A stretch of DNA of 64,000 nucleotides from NCBI RefSeq assembly GCF_006539165.1, contig NZ_BJMM01000014.1:62001-126000 (forward strand), read 5' to 3'. Shown piece after piece: positions 40,911 to 49,627 of this stretch (within the stretch, counting starts at the first letter, position 1; each line of letters opens with the position of its first letter). The notes beneath the pieces were generated by a model that was not told the DNA's origin, did not search any database, and saw nothing but the letters and a program-made list of their open reading frames with translations. This DNA comes from Streptomyces cacaoi. Its GTDB lineage: Bacteria; Actinomycetota; Actinomycetes; Streptomycetales; Streptomycetaceae. Position numbers and translations under genes: made by a program.

Positions 40911-42401
40911 ATGAACAAGCCCCTGCGCCGTATCGCGATCTTCTGCGGGCTGCTCGTGCTCGCCCTGCTGGTCCGTACGAACTATCTCCAGTTCGTGCAG
41001 GCCGAGGAGTTGAAGACCGACACGAAGAACCGTCGCGTCGACATCGCCCGGTACGCCCAGCCCCGCGGCAACATCATCGTCGACGGCAAGTCGGTGACCG
41101 GGTCGACCATCGTCAACGGCAACGACTTCAAGTACAAGCGGACCTACAAGAACGGCAAGCTGTGGGCGCCGGTCACCGGCTACGCCTCGCAGGGCTTCGG
41201 CGCCACCCAGCTGGAGAACCTCTACGACCCGATACTCACGGGCGACGACGACCGGCTGTTCTTCAACCGCACCATCGACATGCTGACGGGCAAGCCGCAG
41301 AAGGGCGGCAACGTCGTCACCACGCTCGACGCCAAGGCACAGAAGGCCGCCTACGACGGGCTCGGCGACGCCAAGGGCGCGGTGGCCGCGATCAACCCGA
41401 AGACCGGCGCCATCCTCGCGCTGGCCAACAAGCCCTCCTACGACCCGTCGAACTTCGCCGGCGTCGGCAAGAAGGACAGCGAGGCGTACAACGCCCTCCA
41501 GAAGAAGAACGACCCGGACGACCCGATGCTCAACCGGGCGCTGCGGCAGACCTATCCGCCCGGCTCGACCTTCAAGGTCGTCACGGCGGCGGCCGGCCTG
41601 GAGAGCGGCAAGTACGACGTCGACAGCAAGACGGACTCGCCGGACCCGTACCGGCTGCCGGGCACGACCAGGGACCTCGGCAACGAGGGCAACATCCCGC
41701 AGTGCAAGAACGCCAGCATCCGCGTCGCGCTCCAGTGGTCGTGCAACACCGTCTTCGCGAAGATGAGCCATGAGCTCGGCAACGACGAAATGATCGAGGC
41801 CGCCGAGAAGTTCGGCTTCAAGAAGGACGTCAAGGGCGGCACCCTGGACCCGGACCTGGACATGCCGGTCCGCCCCGCGAAGAGCATCTACCCCAAGGAC
41901 ATCGCCTCGCAGAACGCGCAGGCGGGTATCGGCCAGGCCTCGAACCGCGCCACCCCGTTGCAGATGGCCATGGTCGCCGCGGCGGTCGCCAACGACGGCA
42001 AGCTCATGAAGCCGTACATGGTCGACCAGCTCGTCGCGCCGAACCTCAACGTCATCGAGCAGACGAAGCCGAAGGAGCTGAGCCAGCCGATCTCCGCGGA
42101 GAACGCGCAGAAGCTCCAGTCGGCGATGGAGACGGTCGTCAAGGACGGTACGGGCAAGCCCGGCCAGATCCCCGGCTTCACCGTCGGCGGCAAGACCGGT
42201 ACCGCACAGCACGGCGAGAACAACAAGGACAACCCGTACGCCTGGTTCATCTCCTACGCGAAGACGGGTGACGGATCTCCCGTCGCCGTCGCTGTCGTGG
42301 TGGAGAGTTCCGACACACTCCGCGACGACATCGCGGGTGGCAAGCTCGCCGCCCCCGTCGCGAAGAGGGTGATGGAAGCCGTCCTCAAGGGAAAGCAGTG
42401 A
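40911..42401 (+). CDS. pbpA: class B penicillin-binding protein PbpA
   Basis: Predicted 496-residue peptidoglycan transpeptidase. One N-terminal transmembrane helix (IAIFCGLLVLALLVRTNYL) anchors it. The transpeptidase domain shows the three active-site motifs: STFK in PPGSTFKVV, SCN in QWSCNTVF, and KTGT in GGKTGTAQHGE. The N-terminal pedestal with PRGNIIVDGKSV is short, as in actinobacterial PbpA. It is the partner of the preceding SEDS polymerase. In mycobacteria PbpA is a PknB-regulated enzyme, consistent with the operon here. Confidence 0.94.
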   Translation: MNKPLRRIAIFCGLLVLALLVRTNYLQFVQAEELKTDTKNRRVDIARYAQPRGNIIVDGKSVTGSTIVNGNDFKYKRTYKNGKLWAPVTGYASQGFGATQLENLYDPILTGDDDRLFFNRTIDMLTGKPQKGGNVVTTLDAKAQKAAYDGLGDAKGAVAAINPKTGAILALANKPSYDPSNFAGVGKKDSEAYNALQKKNDPDDPMLNRALRQTYPPGSTFKVVTAAAGLESGKYDVDSKTDSPDPYRLPGTTRDLGNEGNIPQCKNASIRVALQWSCNTVFAKMSHELGNDEMIEAAEKFGFKKDVKGGTLDPDLDMPVRPAKSIYPKDIASQNAQAGIGQASNRATPLQMAMVAAAVANDGKLMKPYMVDQLVAPNLNVIEQTKPKELSQPISAENAQKLQSAMETVVKDGTGKPGQIPGFTVGGKTGTAQHGENNKDNPYAWFISYAKTGDGSPVAVAVVVESSDTLRDDIAGGKLAAPVAKRVMEAVLKGKQ

Positions 42402-42556
42402 GGCACACGGCGGGCAAGGGGTGACCCCGGTCACCACGGTCACGCCGGGCACGTGAGGACGGCCGGGTACCGTATGCCGAGCAGCACACCGCCGTGCCGA
42501 AGGCCGGACGTCCATCCAGGCGCCGCGGCACGGAAGACCGGAGAGGGCTGGAGACT

Positions 42557-44557
42557 ATGGAAGAGCCGCGTCGCCTGGGCGGCCGGTACGAGCTGGGCTC
42601 CGTGCTCGGCCGGGGAGGCATGGCCGAGGTCTACCTCGCCCAGGACACCCGGCTGGGGCGCACGGTCGCGGTCAAGACGCTCCGCGTCGATCTCGCCCGC
42701 GACCCGTCGTTCCAGGCCCGCTTCCGCCGCGAAGCCCAGTCGGCCGCCTCGCTGAACCACCCGGCGATCGTCGCCGTGTACGACACCGGCGAGGACATGG
42801 TGTACGACGACCCGTCGGGGGCGGGCGCCGGCGTCTCCATCCCGTACATCGTCATGGAGTACGTGGACGGCTCCACGCTCCGGGAGCTGCTGCACTCCGG
42901 CCGCAAGCTGCTGCCGGAGCGGGCCATGGAGATGACCGTCGGCATCCTCCAGGCCCTGGAGTACTCGCACCGCAACGGCATCGTCCACCGCGACATCAAG
43001 CCGGCGAACGTCATGCTGACGCGCAACGGCCAGGTCAAGGTCATGGACTTCGGCATCGCCCGCGCCATGGGCGACTCCGGGATGACGATGACGCAGACGG
43101 CCGCGGTGATCGGCACGGCCCAGTACCTCTCCCCGGAGCAGGCCAAGGGCGAGACCGTCGACTCCCGCTCCGATCTCTACTCCACCGGCTGCCTGCTGTA
43201 CGAACTCCTCACCGTGCGGCCGCCGTTCGTCGGCGACTCCCCGGTCGCGGTCGCCTACCAGCATGTGCGTGAGGAGCCGCAGCCGCCCAGCGCCTTCGAC
43301 CCCGAGATCTCGCCCGCCATGGACGCGATCGTGCTGAAGGCCCTGGTCAAGGACCCGGACTACCGCTACCAGAGCGCCGATGAGATGCGCGCCGACATCG
43401 AGGCGTGCCTGGACGGCCAGCCGGTGGCGGCGCCCACCGCGATGGGCGCCGGCGGCTACTACCCGCCCGAGGACCAGCCCACGGCCGCGCTGCGCCAGCA
43501 GGACGCACAGACGTCGATGCTGCCCCCGACGCGGCCCGACGACGGCGGCTACTACGACGAGCAGCAGGGGCGGCGCCGCCCGAAGAAGAGCCCGGTCTCC
43601 ACGATCCTGCTCGCGCTGGCCGTGATCCTCGTCCTGGTCGGCGCGATCTTCGTCGGCCGCGCGCTGTTCAACAGCCCGAACAACAGCCCCGAGGTGCCGG
43701 ACGTGGCGGGCCTGTCCGTGTCCGAGGCGACGCGGCAGATCGAGAACTCGAATCTGAAGGCCACCACGGGCAAGAGCGTCTACTGCGACGAGAAGAAGGG
43801 CACGGTCTGCAAGACCTCGCCGGGCGCCGGTGAAGAGGTCGACCAGGACAGCACCGTCAGCCTGATCATGTCCAAGGGCGCGAAGCCGCGCGCCGTGCCG
43901 GATGTGACGAACGAGGTCTTCGCGGACGCCAAGCAGAAGCTCAACGAGGCCGGATTCAAGGTCAAGAAGGAGACCGAGGAGTCCGAGCAGCAGGCCGGCA
44001 CCGTGATCAGCCAGGACCCCTCGGGTGGCCAGAAGGTCCAGAAGGGCTCCCAGGTCACCCTGACCGTCGCCACCGAGTCCCGGCCGACCGTCCCCAACGT
44101 CGTCGGCAAGGACTTCGAGGCGGCCAAGACGCAGCTGGAAGCGCTCGGCTTCAAGGTCAACAAGGCCGAGCAGGACGACGAGTCCAAGCCGGCCGGCACG
44201 GTGCTCAAGCAGGACCCGGGCCCTGGCAAGCAGCCGGAGGGCACCCCGATCCAGCTGACCGTCGCCAAGGCGTCCGACGACGAGCCGGCCAACGTGCCCG
44301 ACGTCACCAACCAGAAGCTCGGGGACGCGAAGAGCGCACTGGAGGACGCCGGCTTCACCGTCGGCGACGTACACGGCGACCAGTCCGACGAGGCCATCGT
44401 CGTGACGACCAACCCGGCCGCCAACTCCCCCGGCAAGAAGGGCGACAAGGTCGACATCATGACCCGCCCCGCCGGCCCCGACGAGGGCGGTGACGACGAC
44501 GGAGGGGACGGCGGCGGCCTCTTCGGCGGCTTCGGCCGCCACCGCGGCCATCACTGA
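42557..44557 (+). CDS. pknB: PASTA-domain Ser/Thr protein kinase PknB
   Basis: Predicted 666-residue receptor kinase. Kinase domain at about residues 12-275: LGRGGMAEVYLAQD loop, Lys in VAVKTLRVD, catalytic loop NGIVHRDIKPANVML, DFG in KVMDFGIARA, and GTAQYLSPEQA with activation-loop Thr residues (MTMTQTAAVI). A transmembrane helix at about 346-367 leads to four PASTA repeats at about 376-640, beginning VPDVAGLSVSEATRQ, VPDVTNEVFADAKQK, VPNVVGKDFEAAKTQ and VPDVTNQKLGDAKSA. A Gly/Asp/His-rich tail ends the protein. ATG 42557 has GGAG upstream. A perfect terminator closes the operon. Confidence 0.96.
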   Translation: MEEPRRLGGRYELGSVLGRGGMAEVYLAQDTRLGRTVAVKTLRVDLARDPSFQARFRREAQSAASLNHPAIVAVYDTGEDMVYDDPSGAGAGVSIPYIVMEYVDGSTLRELLHSGRKLLPERAMEMTVGILQALEYSHRNGIVHRDIKPANVMLTRNGQVKVMDFGIARAMGDSGMTMTQTAAVIGTAQYLSPEQAKGETVDSRSDLYSTGCLLYELLTVRPPFVGDSPVAVAYQHVREEPQPPSAFDPEISPAMDAIVLKALVKDPDYRYQSADEMRADIEACLDGQPVAAPTAMGAGGYYPPEDQPTAALRQQDAQTSMLPPTRPDDGGYYDEQQGRRRPKKSPVSTILLALAVILVLVGAIFVGRALFNSPNNSPEVPDVAGLSVSEATRQIENSNLKATTGKSVYCDEKKGTVCKTSPGAGEEVDQDSTVSLIMSKGAKPRAVPDVTNEVFADAKQKLNEAGFKVKKETEESEQQAGTVISQDPSGGQKVQKGSQVTLTVATESRPTVPNVVGKDFEAAKTQLEALGFKVNKAEQDDESKPAGTVLKQDPGPGKQPEGTPIQLTVAKASDDEPANVPDVTNQKLGDAKSALEDAGFTVGDVHGDQSDEAIVVTTNPAANSPGKKGDKVDIMTRPAGPDEGGDDDGGDGGGLFGGFGRHRGHH

Positions 44558-44580
44558 CCCGACGGCGACCTCACCCGTAC

Positions 44581-44610
44581 GAGCCCCGGCAGCGCCCGCT
44601 GCCGGGGCTC
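44581..44610. terminator. strong terminator after pknB
   Basis: Perfect 13-bp stem GAGCCCCGGCAGC / GCTGCCGGGGCTC with a 4-nt loop, followed by a pyrimidine-rich TGCTCTCTCT. It separates pknB from the convergent prenyl synthase gene. Confidence 0.9.
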
Positions 44611-44677
44611 TGCTCTCTCTCCAGCGCTCCCAGCGCTCCGGACCCGGCCTCAGGCCGCACGCCCCTCCCCGGCCGGG

Positions 44678-45850
44678 CTAGCTGCTCCAGCTGCGGTGGA
44701 CCACCCGGGCCGCGGCTTCGAACAGGGCCTCGGTGCGCGGCGATTCGGGCAGATACGGGCGGGCGGCGGCCCCGGCCTCGTCCAGCAGCCGCGCGGCCCG
44801 CTCCTCGCACTCCTTGACGGCCCCGCTGTCCTCGATCGTCCGGGCCCAGCAGCGCAGGGCCTCCTCGCCGGGCCCGTCCGGCTCCTCGCGCACCGCGCGC
44901 CACAGGGCGGCGGCCTCGGCGCGGGGGAGCAGCGCGACGGCGTGCGCCAGCGGGAAGGTGACCTTGGCATTGCGCAGATCGTCGGCCACACGCTTGGTGG
45001 CCTTCTCGCGGTGCACGACGCCGCGCAGGTCGCCGACGTCGTCGATGATCTGGTAGGCGAGCCCCAGCGCCTCGCCGAACGCGCCGAGCGCGGCACGCTG
45101 CCGGGGCCCCGCCCGCCCGGCCAGCGCGCCGATCTCGCACATCGCGCGAACCTGGGCGCCGGTCTTCAGCCGGTGGGTGAGGGTCAGCATCTCCAGCAGC
45201 GGCCGGGTGTCGCCGGTGGTCAACGCGTGCTCCAGCTCCCGGTCGTGGCCCTGGATGTCCAGCGCCTGCCCGGCGTGGGTGGCGCGCAGATGCGCCAGAT
45301 AGGTCTCGTACACCGCGAGCCGCAGGGCGGCGTCCCGGGGAAAGGTGTTGCGGATGGCGCGGTCGAGGCTGAAGTAGGCGGCGGTGCCCGCGTTGATGGC
45401 CGTGGCCTCGCCGAAGACGGTGTGCGCCGCCGGTCCGCCGCGCCGCACCGGAGAGCCGTCCTCCACGTCGTCGACCATGAGCGAACCCGCGTGCCCCATC
45501 TCGCACGCGGCGACGAGTTCCGCGTAGTGCCGGCCGCCGGCGTCGAACATCTCCAGGACGAGCGTCATCAGGTGTGCGCGCCAGCGCTTGCCGCCGGCGT
45601 CGAGCAGATAGCGCACCGGCGCCACCAGCGCCGCGTGCAGCCGCCGGTCCCGCACCCCGGCGGCGCCGTCCCCGCCGAGCGTCGACGGGTCGGACAGGCC
45701 CATCAGTTCCGCGCTGAGCGCGGGGCCCGGTTCCCGCGGACAGAGCAGGGAGAATCCGTCCTCCAGCGGCCGGGCGGGCCCGTCGCCGGGATCCGGCGGC
45801 TTTCCGGAGTCGGCCCGTGGGCGGGGCAACGAGGGCACTTCATGGGTCAT
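44678..45850 (-). CDS. trans-isoprenyl diphosphate synthase (polyprenyl synthetase family)
   Basis: Predicted 390-residue prenyltransferase that condenses isopentenyl diphosphate with allylic diphosphates. Both aspartate motifs are present: FARM in SLMVDDVEDGSPVRRGGPAA and SARM in LAYQIIDDVGDLRG. Small residues (Gly, Ser) before the FARM suggest a product longer than FPP. The flanks SPVRRGGPAAHTVFGEATAI and the later KVTFPLAHAV resemble eukaryotic type III GGPP synthases. The usual GGKRxRP is GGKRWRA here. About 65 residues of disordered N-terminus precede the domain. ATG 45850 is used. No terpene cyclase or carotenoid gene is nearby, so it stands alone between pknB and the sortases. Confidence 0.88.
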   Translation of the reverse strand: MTHEVPSLPRPRADSGKPPDPGDGPARPLEDGFSLLCPREPGPALSAELMGLSDPSTLGGDGAAGVRDRRLHAALVAPVRYLLDAGGKRWRAHLMTLVLEMFDAGGRHYAELVAACEMGHAGSLMVDDVEDGSPVRRGGPAAHTVFGEATAINAGTAAYFSLDRAIRNTFPRDAALRLAVYETYLAHLRATHAGQALDIQGHDRELEHALTTGDTRPLLEMLTLTHRLKTGAQVRAMCEIGALAGRAGPRQRAALGAFGEALGLAYQIIDDVGDLRGVVHREKATKRVADDLRNAKVTFPLAHAVALLPRAEAAALWRAVREEPDGPGEEALRCWARTIEDSGAVKECEERAARLLDEAGAAARPYLPESPRTEALFEAAARVVHRSWSS

Positions 45851-46031
45851 ACGTCGCTCGCTCCGTTACGAGGAAAAGGTGGGAGCAACGTAGCCAATCC
45901 GCACCCGCTCACCTCGCGTCAACAGCCGTCCGTATTCCGCCCCGAGGCCCGCTCGGCGGGGCACAGCAGGCTCGGTGAACGACCACGTGTACGCACGGTG
46001 CAACCCCTTCGAGTGCATCGGTACACAGGTC

Positions 46032-46069
46032 GGACGGACCACTCACCGGTGACCCCGTGCGGTCCGTCC
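46032..46069 (-). terminator. hairpin after the first class E sortase
   Basis: GGACGGACC / GGTCCGTCC, a 9-bp stem with a 20-nt loop, 33 bp beyond the sortase stop. The gap 45851-46101 holds nothing else recognisable. Confidence 0.5.
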
Positions 46070-46101
46070 CCTCGTGCGAAAAGCCGCCGGGCCCCTCGGC
46101 T

Positions 46102-47127
46102 TCAGCGCAGCTCGGCCGGGGGCGTGCGCTTGCTGTCCACGTCCTGGGTACGCACCAGTTCGCCCCACACGATGTAGCGATGCCGGGAGGTGTAGACGGG
46201 GGTGCACGTCGTGAGGGTGATGTAGCGGCCCTCGGTCTTCTTGCCGGACTCCTTCGGCACCGGGTCGAGCACGTCGACGTTGTACTTCGAGGTCTTCGGC
46301 AGCGTCTTGTAGACCTTGTAGACGAACCAGGTGTTCTTCGTCTCGAAGACGATCGGGTCGCCCTCGTGGATCTTGTCGATGTTGTGGAACCTGGCGCCGT
46401 GCCCGTCGCGGTGCGCGGCCAGCGAGAAGTTGCCCGAACGGTCCTGCGGAAGCGCGGACTTGACCGGTTTCGTGTAGTACCCGGCGATGCCCTGGTTCAA
46501 CTCCTTCGGGTCGGTGCCCTTCTTGACCAGGATCTCGCCCGAGGTCATCGACGGCACGTGCAGGAATCCGATGCCGTCCTTGGTGTCCAGCGCGCCCGGC
46601 CCGCCGGAGTCGCCCGCGGCCCAGTGCTCGCGCACCCGGTCGCTCTCCTTCCGGGCCTCGCGGTCGGCTATCACATTGGTCCACCACAGCGAGTAGACGA
46701 CGAAGAGGCCCAGCACCAGCCCGCCGGTGATGAGCAGTTCGCCCACGACCCCGACAACGGCAGCCACCCGCCCCCGCGTCCCCGCCCCGGCCCGGGCCCC
46801 TGCATCAGCCTCCGCCCCGGCACCGGCCCGTGCGTCCTCGCTCTTGCCCTCGTCCCCGTCCTCGTTGCCCTTCGCGTCCGGGCCGGGCTCCGCCTCCGCA
46901 GCCTCCGCAGGCCGCAGGTCGGACCCCGCCTCCGCACCTTCCGCAGCACCCGAGCCGGGCTCCGCCTCCGCGCCCTCACCGTCCCCCTGCACAGACGCAG
47001 TCACGGGCTCAGGCGCGGACTCCGGCTCCGGCTCCGCCTCCGGGCGCTCCTCGGGCTCCTGGGCGCGCTCCGTCGCGTCCTCGGGCCCGCGCTCCTCCGG
47101 GCCGGTCCCCCGCCTGCTCTTCGTCAC
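46102..47127 (-). CDS. srtE2: class E sortase (SrtE2-like)
   Basis: Predicted 341-residue sortase. A long acidic Glu/Pro/Ala-rich cytosolic N-terminus (about 125 residues) precedes one transmembrane helix (LLITGGLVLGLFVVYSLWW). The catalytic beta-barrel shows His in FSLAAHRDGHGARF, the nucleophile Cys in ITLTTCTPVYTS and Arg in SRHRYIVWGEL. Class E sortases of Streptomyces recognise LAXTG signals and anchor chaplins to the cell wall before aerial growth. GTG 47127 is used; the ribosome binding site is weak. It follows another sortase in the same direction with about a 100-bp gap, as SrtE1/SrtE2 do in S. coelicolor. Confidence 0.9.
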   Translation of the reverse strand: MTKSRRGTGPEERGPEDATERAQEPEERPEAEPEPESAPEPVTASVQGDGEGAEAEPGSGAAEGAEAGSDLRPAEAAEAEPGPDAKGNEDGDEGKSEDARAGAGAEADAGARAGAGTRGRVAAVVGVVGELLITGGLVLGLFVVYSLWWTNVIADREARKESDRVREHWAAGDSGGPGALDTKDGIGFLHVPSMTSGEILVKKGTDPKELNQGIAGYYTKPVKSALPQDRSGNFSLAAHRDGHGARFHNIDKIHEGDPIVFETKNTWFVYKVYKTLPKTSKYNVDVLDPVPKESGKKTEGRYITLTTCTPVYTSRHRYIVWGELVRTQDVDSKRTPPAELR

Positions 47128-47223
47128 TCTTCCGCCGCCTTCGCGATCTCGCACTGGGCGCCACGCTCGTGCGCGTGGCGCTGGGCCCGCCCGTACCGGA
47201 CCGGCCCGGAGCCGTCCGGCCGG

Positions 47224-48660
47224 TCAGTCGACGAGAGCGTCCGGCTTGCCCTCGCTGCGCGGACGCTCGTCGACCATCCTCCCCCAGACGATCAGACGGT
47301 ACTTCGAGGTGAATTCGGGGGTACAGGTGGTCAGCGTGACGTACCGGCCGGGACGCGTGAAGCCGGACTGGGCCGGAACCGGGTCGATCACGCTCGTGTT
47401 GGACGGTGACGTCGACGGCAGCTGCCGGGTGACCTTGTAGGTGTAGTACTTCGACTGGGTCTCCACGACGACGGTGTCGCCGGGCCCCAACTTGTTGATG
47501 TACCGGAACGGTTCGCCGTGTGTGTTGCGGTGTCCCGCGAGCGAGAAGTTGCCCTGCTCGTCCCACGGCATGGCCGTCTTGAGCGGCTTCTTCCCGTAGT
47601 GCCCCACCATCCCCTTGTCGAGCACCGCGCTCTTGGACACGCCCTCGGCGATCGGCGCGGAGATCCCGATCTTCGGGATGTGGATGATCGCGAAGCCCTC
47701 ACCGGGCTTGAACGCCCCGGGCCTGCGCTCGGGATCCACCGACTTCTTCGGCTTCTTGTCGCCCCACTTCTCCTGGAGCTTGTCGGTGGCGCCCCCGGCC
47801 TGCATACCGGCCCGCACATTGGTCCACCACACCTGGTAGACGACGAAGAGCAGCATCAGTACGCCGAAGGTGATGAACGCCTCACCGAGGAAGCGGCTCG
47901 CGATGATCCCGGGCCCCGGCTTCTGCGCCCGCGCCGCCCTGCGTGCCTCCAACCGCGAGGGCCCGGGCGGACGTTCGGTACGCGGCCCGGCAGGCAGCGG
48001 CTCCCCCGCCGGGCCCCCGACCGGGCCGCGGCCGGCGGCACGGCGCGCCAACTCCTCCCGCCGCGGCCGCCGCAGCCCGACCGTCCCCCGGTCCTGCCCG
48101 GCGCCCGGTGGCGTCCCGTACGCCGGAGGGGCGGCCTCCCGCGCCGGAGCGGCCGACCGCGCACCGGCCTGCGGCACGGGGTGCGGCACGGCCTGCGGCG
48201 CGGGCCGGGACGCCGGGGCGGGCGCGCCCTGCCCGGCGGGCTCGGGCACCCGCTGCGGGGCCGACTGCGGGGCGGGCGCGGGCTGTGGCACGGGATGCGG
48301 TGCCGGCGCGGCCCGCTGCGGCCCCGGCGCCGGCGCGGCCTGCTGGACGGGCGGGGGCTCGGGAAGGGGCGCGGGATCCCGGACAGGTTCCGGGTCCGGG
48401 TCCGGGAGCGGGTCGGGCTCGCGGACCGGCTCGAACGGGCCCCGCTCGCGCGGCTCCTGAGCGGCCGGAGGCCGCGCCTCCTGCTGCGCCCGGAGGCCCG
48501 GCTGCGGGCCGGGCACCGGGATCGGATCGTTCAGCGGATCGTCGAGCGCGTCGACGGCGGCCCGGTAGGCGTCGCGATCGGGGTAGGGACCTCCACCGTA
48601 CGGAGGGCCCCCGTCGGGCCCGCCGTACGTGCCGTCGTGCTCCGGGGGCCCGGAGGTCAC
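47224..48660 (-). CDS. srtE1: class E sortase with long Pro-rich N-terminus (SrtE1-like)
   Basis: Predicted 478-residue sortase. About 250 residues of Pro/Ala/Gln-rich cytosolic sequence come first, then a transmembrane helix (AFITFGVLMLLFVVYQVWW). The catalytic domain has His in FSLAGHRNTHGEPF, Cys in VTLTTCTPEFTS and Arg in SKYRLIVWGRM. GTG 48660 overlaps the stop of pabA (GTGA), so sortase synthesis appears coupled to a folate/tryptophan enzyme gene. No strong ribosome binding site is visible, which fits coupling. The proline-rich tail is unusually long; a start further in cannot be excluded. Confidence 0.88.
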   Translation of the reverse strand: MTSGPPEHDGTYGGPDGGPPYGGGPYPDRDAYRAAVDALDDPLNDPIPVPGPQPGLRAQQEARPPAAQEPRERGPFEPVREPDPLPDPDPEPVRDPAPLPEPPPVQQAAPAPGPQRAAPAPHPVPQPAPAPQSAPQRVPEPAGQGAPAPASRPAPQAVPHPVPQAGARSAAPAREAAPPAYGTPPGAGQDRGTVGLRRPRREELARRAAGRGPVGGPAGEPLPAGPRTERPPGPSRLEARRAARAQKPGPGIIASRFLGEAFITFGVLMLLFVVYQVWWTNVRAGMQAGGATDKLQEKWGDKKPKKSVDPERRPGAFKPGEGFAIIHIPKIGISAPIAEGVSKSAVLDKGMVGHYGKKPLKTAMPWDEQGNFSLAGHRNTHGEPFRYINKLGPGDTVVVETQSKYYTYKVTRQLPSTSPSNTSVIDPVPAQSGFTRPGRYVTLTTCTPEFTSKYRLIVWGRMVDERPRSEGKPDALVD

Positions 48661-49310
48661 CCCGTGACCGTCCCCAGACCGGCCGCGCCCGGCACCGCCG
48701 CGAGGCCCGTGGAACGCTCGACGGCGCCCCGGTCGCCGCAGTCGGCGAGCCAGTTGGCGAGCATCCGGTGACCCCACTCGGTGAGCACGGACTCGGGGTG
48801 GAACTGGACGCCTTCGACGGGCAGTTCGCGGTGCCGCAGCCCCATCACCAGGCCGTCGTCCGTCCAGGCGGTGACCTCCAGCTCGTCCGGCACGGGGCCG
48901 GGCGCGACCGCGAGGGAGTGGTACCGGGTGGCGGTGAACGGCGAGGGCAGCCCGGTGAAGACCCCCGCGCCCTCGTGCAGCACCCGGGAGGTCTTGCCGT
49001 GCAGCAGTTCGGGCGCGCGGCCGACGACGCCGCCGTAGGCCACGGCCATCGACTGCATGCCCAGGCAGACGCCGAAGACCGGCACCCCGGCCGCCGCGCA
49101 GTGCCGCACCATGTCGACGCACACCCCGGCCTCCTCGGGGGTGCCGGGCCCGGGGGAGAGGAGCACCCCGTCGAAGCCCTCGTCGGCGCGCGCGGTGACG
49201 ATCTCGTCGTTGCGCACGACCTCGCACTCGGCGCCCAGTTGGTAGAGGTACTGGACGATGTTGAAGACGAAGCTGTCGTAGTTGTCGACGACGAGGATGC
49301 GCGCGCTCAC
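48657..49310 (-). CDS. pabA: aminodeoxychorismate/anthranilate synthase component II (glutamine amidotransferase)
   Basis: Predicted 217-residue class I glutamine amidotransferase that supplies ammonia for p-aminobenzoate or anthranilate synthesis. The signature ILVVDNYDSFVFNIVQYL, the oxyanion strand LLSPGPGTPEEAG, the nucleophile Cys in VFGVCLGMQSMAVAYGG and the His-Glu pair in VEGVQFHPESVLTEWG are all present. GTG 49310 overlaps the stop of the small membrane gene upstream (GTGA), and its own TGA overlaps the sortase start. No component I gene is adjacent. This lone pabA in the sortase cluster is a standard streptomycete arrangement. Confidence 0.92.
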   Translation of the reverse strand: MSARILVVDNYDSFVFNIVQYLYQLGAECEVVRNDEIVTARADEGFDGVLLSPGPGTPEEAGVCVDMVRHCAAAGVPVFGVCLGMQSMAVAYGGVVGRAPELLHGKTSRVLHEGAGVFTGLPSPFTATRYHSLAVAPGPVPDELEVTAWTDDGLVMGLRHRELPVEGVQFHPESVLTEWGHRMLANWLADCGDRGAVERSTGLAAVPGAAGLGTVTG

Positions 49311-49507
49311 GCCGCGCCCCCCACGGCCGTCGCACCGGCGGCCGGCGCCGCGCCGTCCACCGTCACGTCGTTGAACGGCAGCAGCGGCTCCGCCCACGGG
49401 AAGACGTACTGGAAGAGCAGGAACACCACCCCGGCCACCAGCACCAGGCAGATCAGTGCCCGCACCAACGCGTTGCCCGGCAGATGCCGCCAGATCCAGC
49501 CGTACAT
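49307..49507 (-). CDS. small single-pass membrane protein, 66 residues
   Basis: Short protein with one clear transmembrane helix (LICLVLVAGVVFLLFQYVF) after an amphipathic N-terminus MYGWIWRHLPGNALVRA, then an Ala/Gly tail. I recognise it as a conserved actinobacterial companion of pabA and the class E sortases, without known function. ATG 49507 is used. Its TGA overlaps the pabA GTG. The N-terminal WIWRHLPG block appears to be the conserved part. Confidence 0.8.
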   Translation of the reverse strand: MYGWIWRHLPGNALVRALICLVLVAGVVFLLFQYVFPWAEPLLPFNDVTVDGAAPAAGATAVGGAA

Positions 49508-49627
49508 CCCGCGATGCCGTCCTCTCTTCTCCGGTCCGCCCCGGTCTTCTCCGGGCCCCTCCGGGCCACCTCGACGCCTGTGCCGGCGAGGCCGGTACGC
49601 CGTTCGGGCCTCACCCAGAGTACGGCG

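Noticed and set aside
42440..44554. 704-residue minus-strand open frame opposite pknB
   Set aside because: Its valine/leucine/glycine-rich content is the mirror of kinase codons; pknB carries all kinase and PASTA motifs.
48661..49335. Sortase reading frame extended over pabA to 703 residues
   Set aside because: That part of the frame is Arg-rich shadow of pabA, whose amidotransferase motifs are intact. The GTGA overlap gives a clean sortase start.
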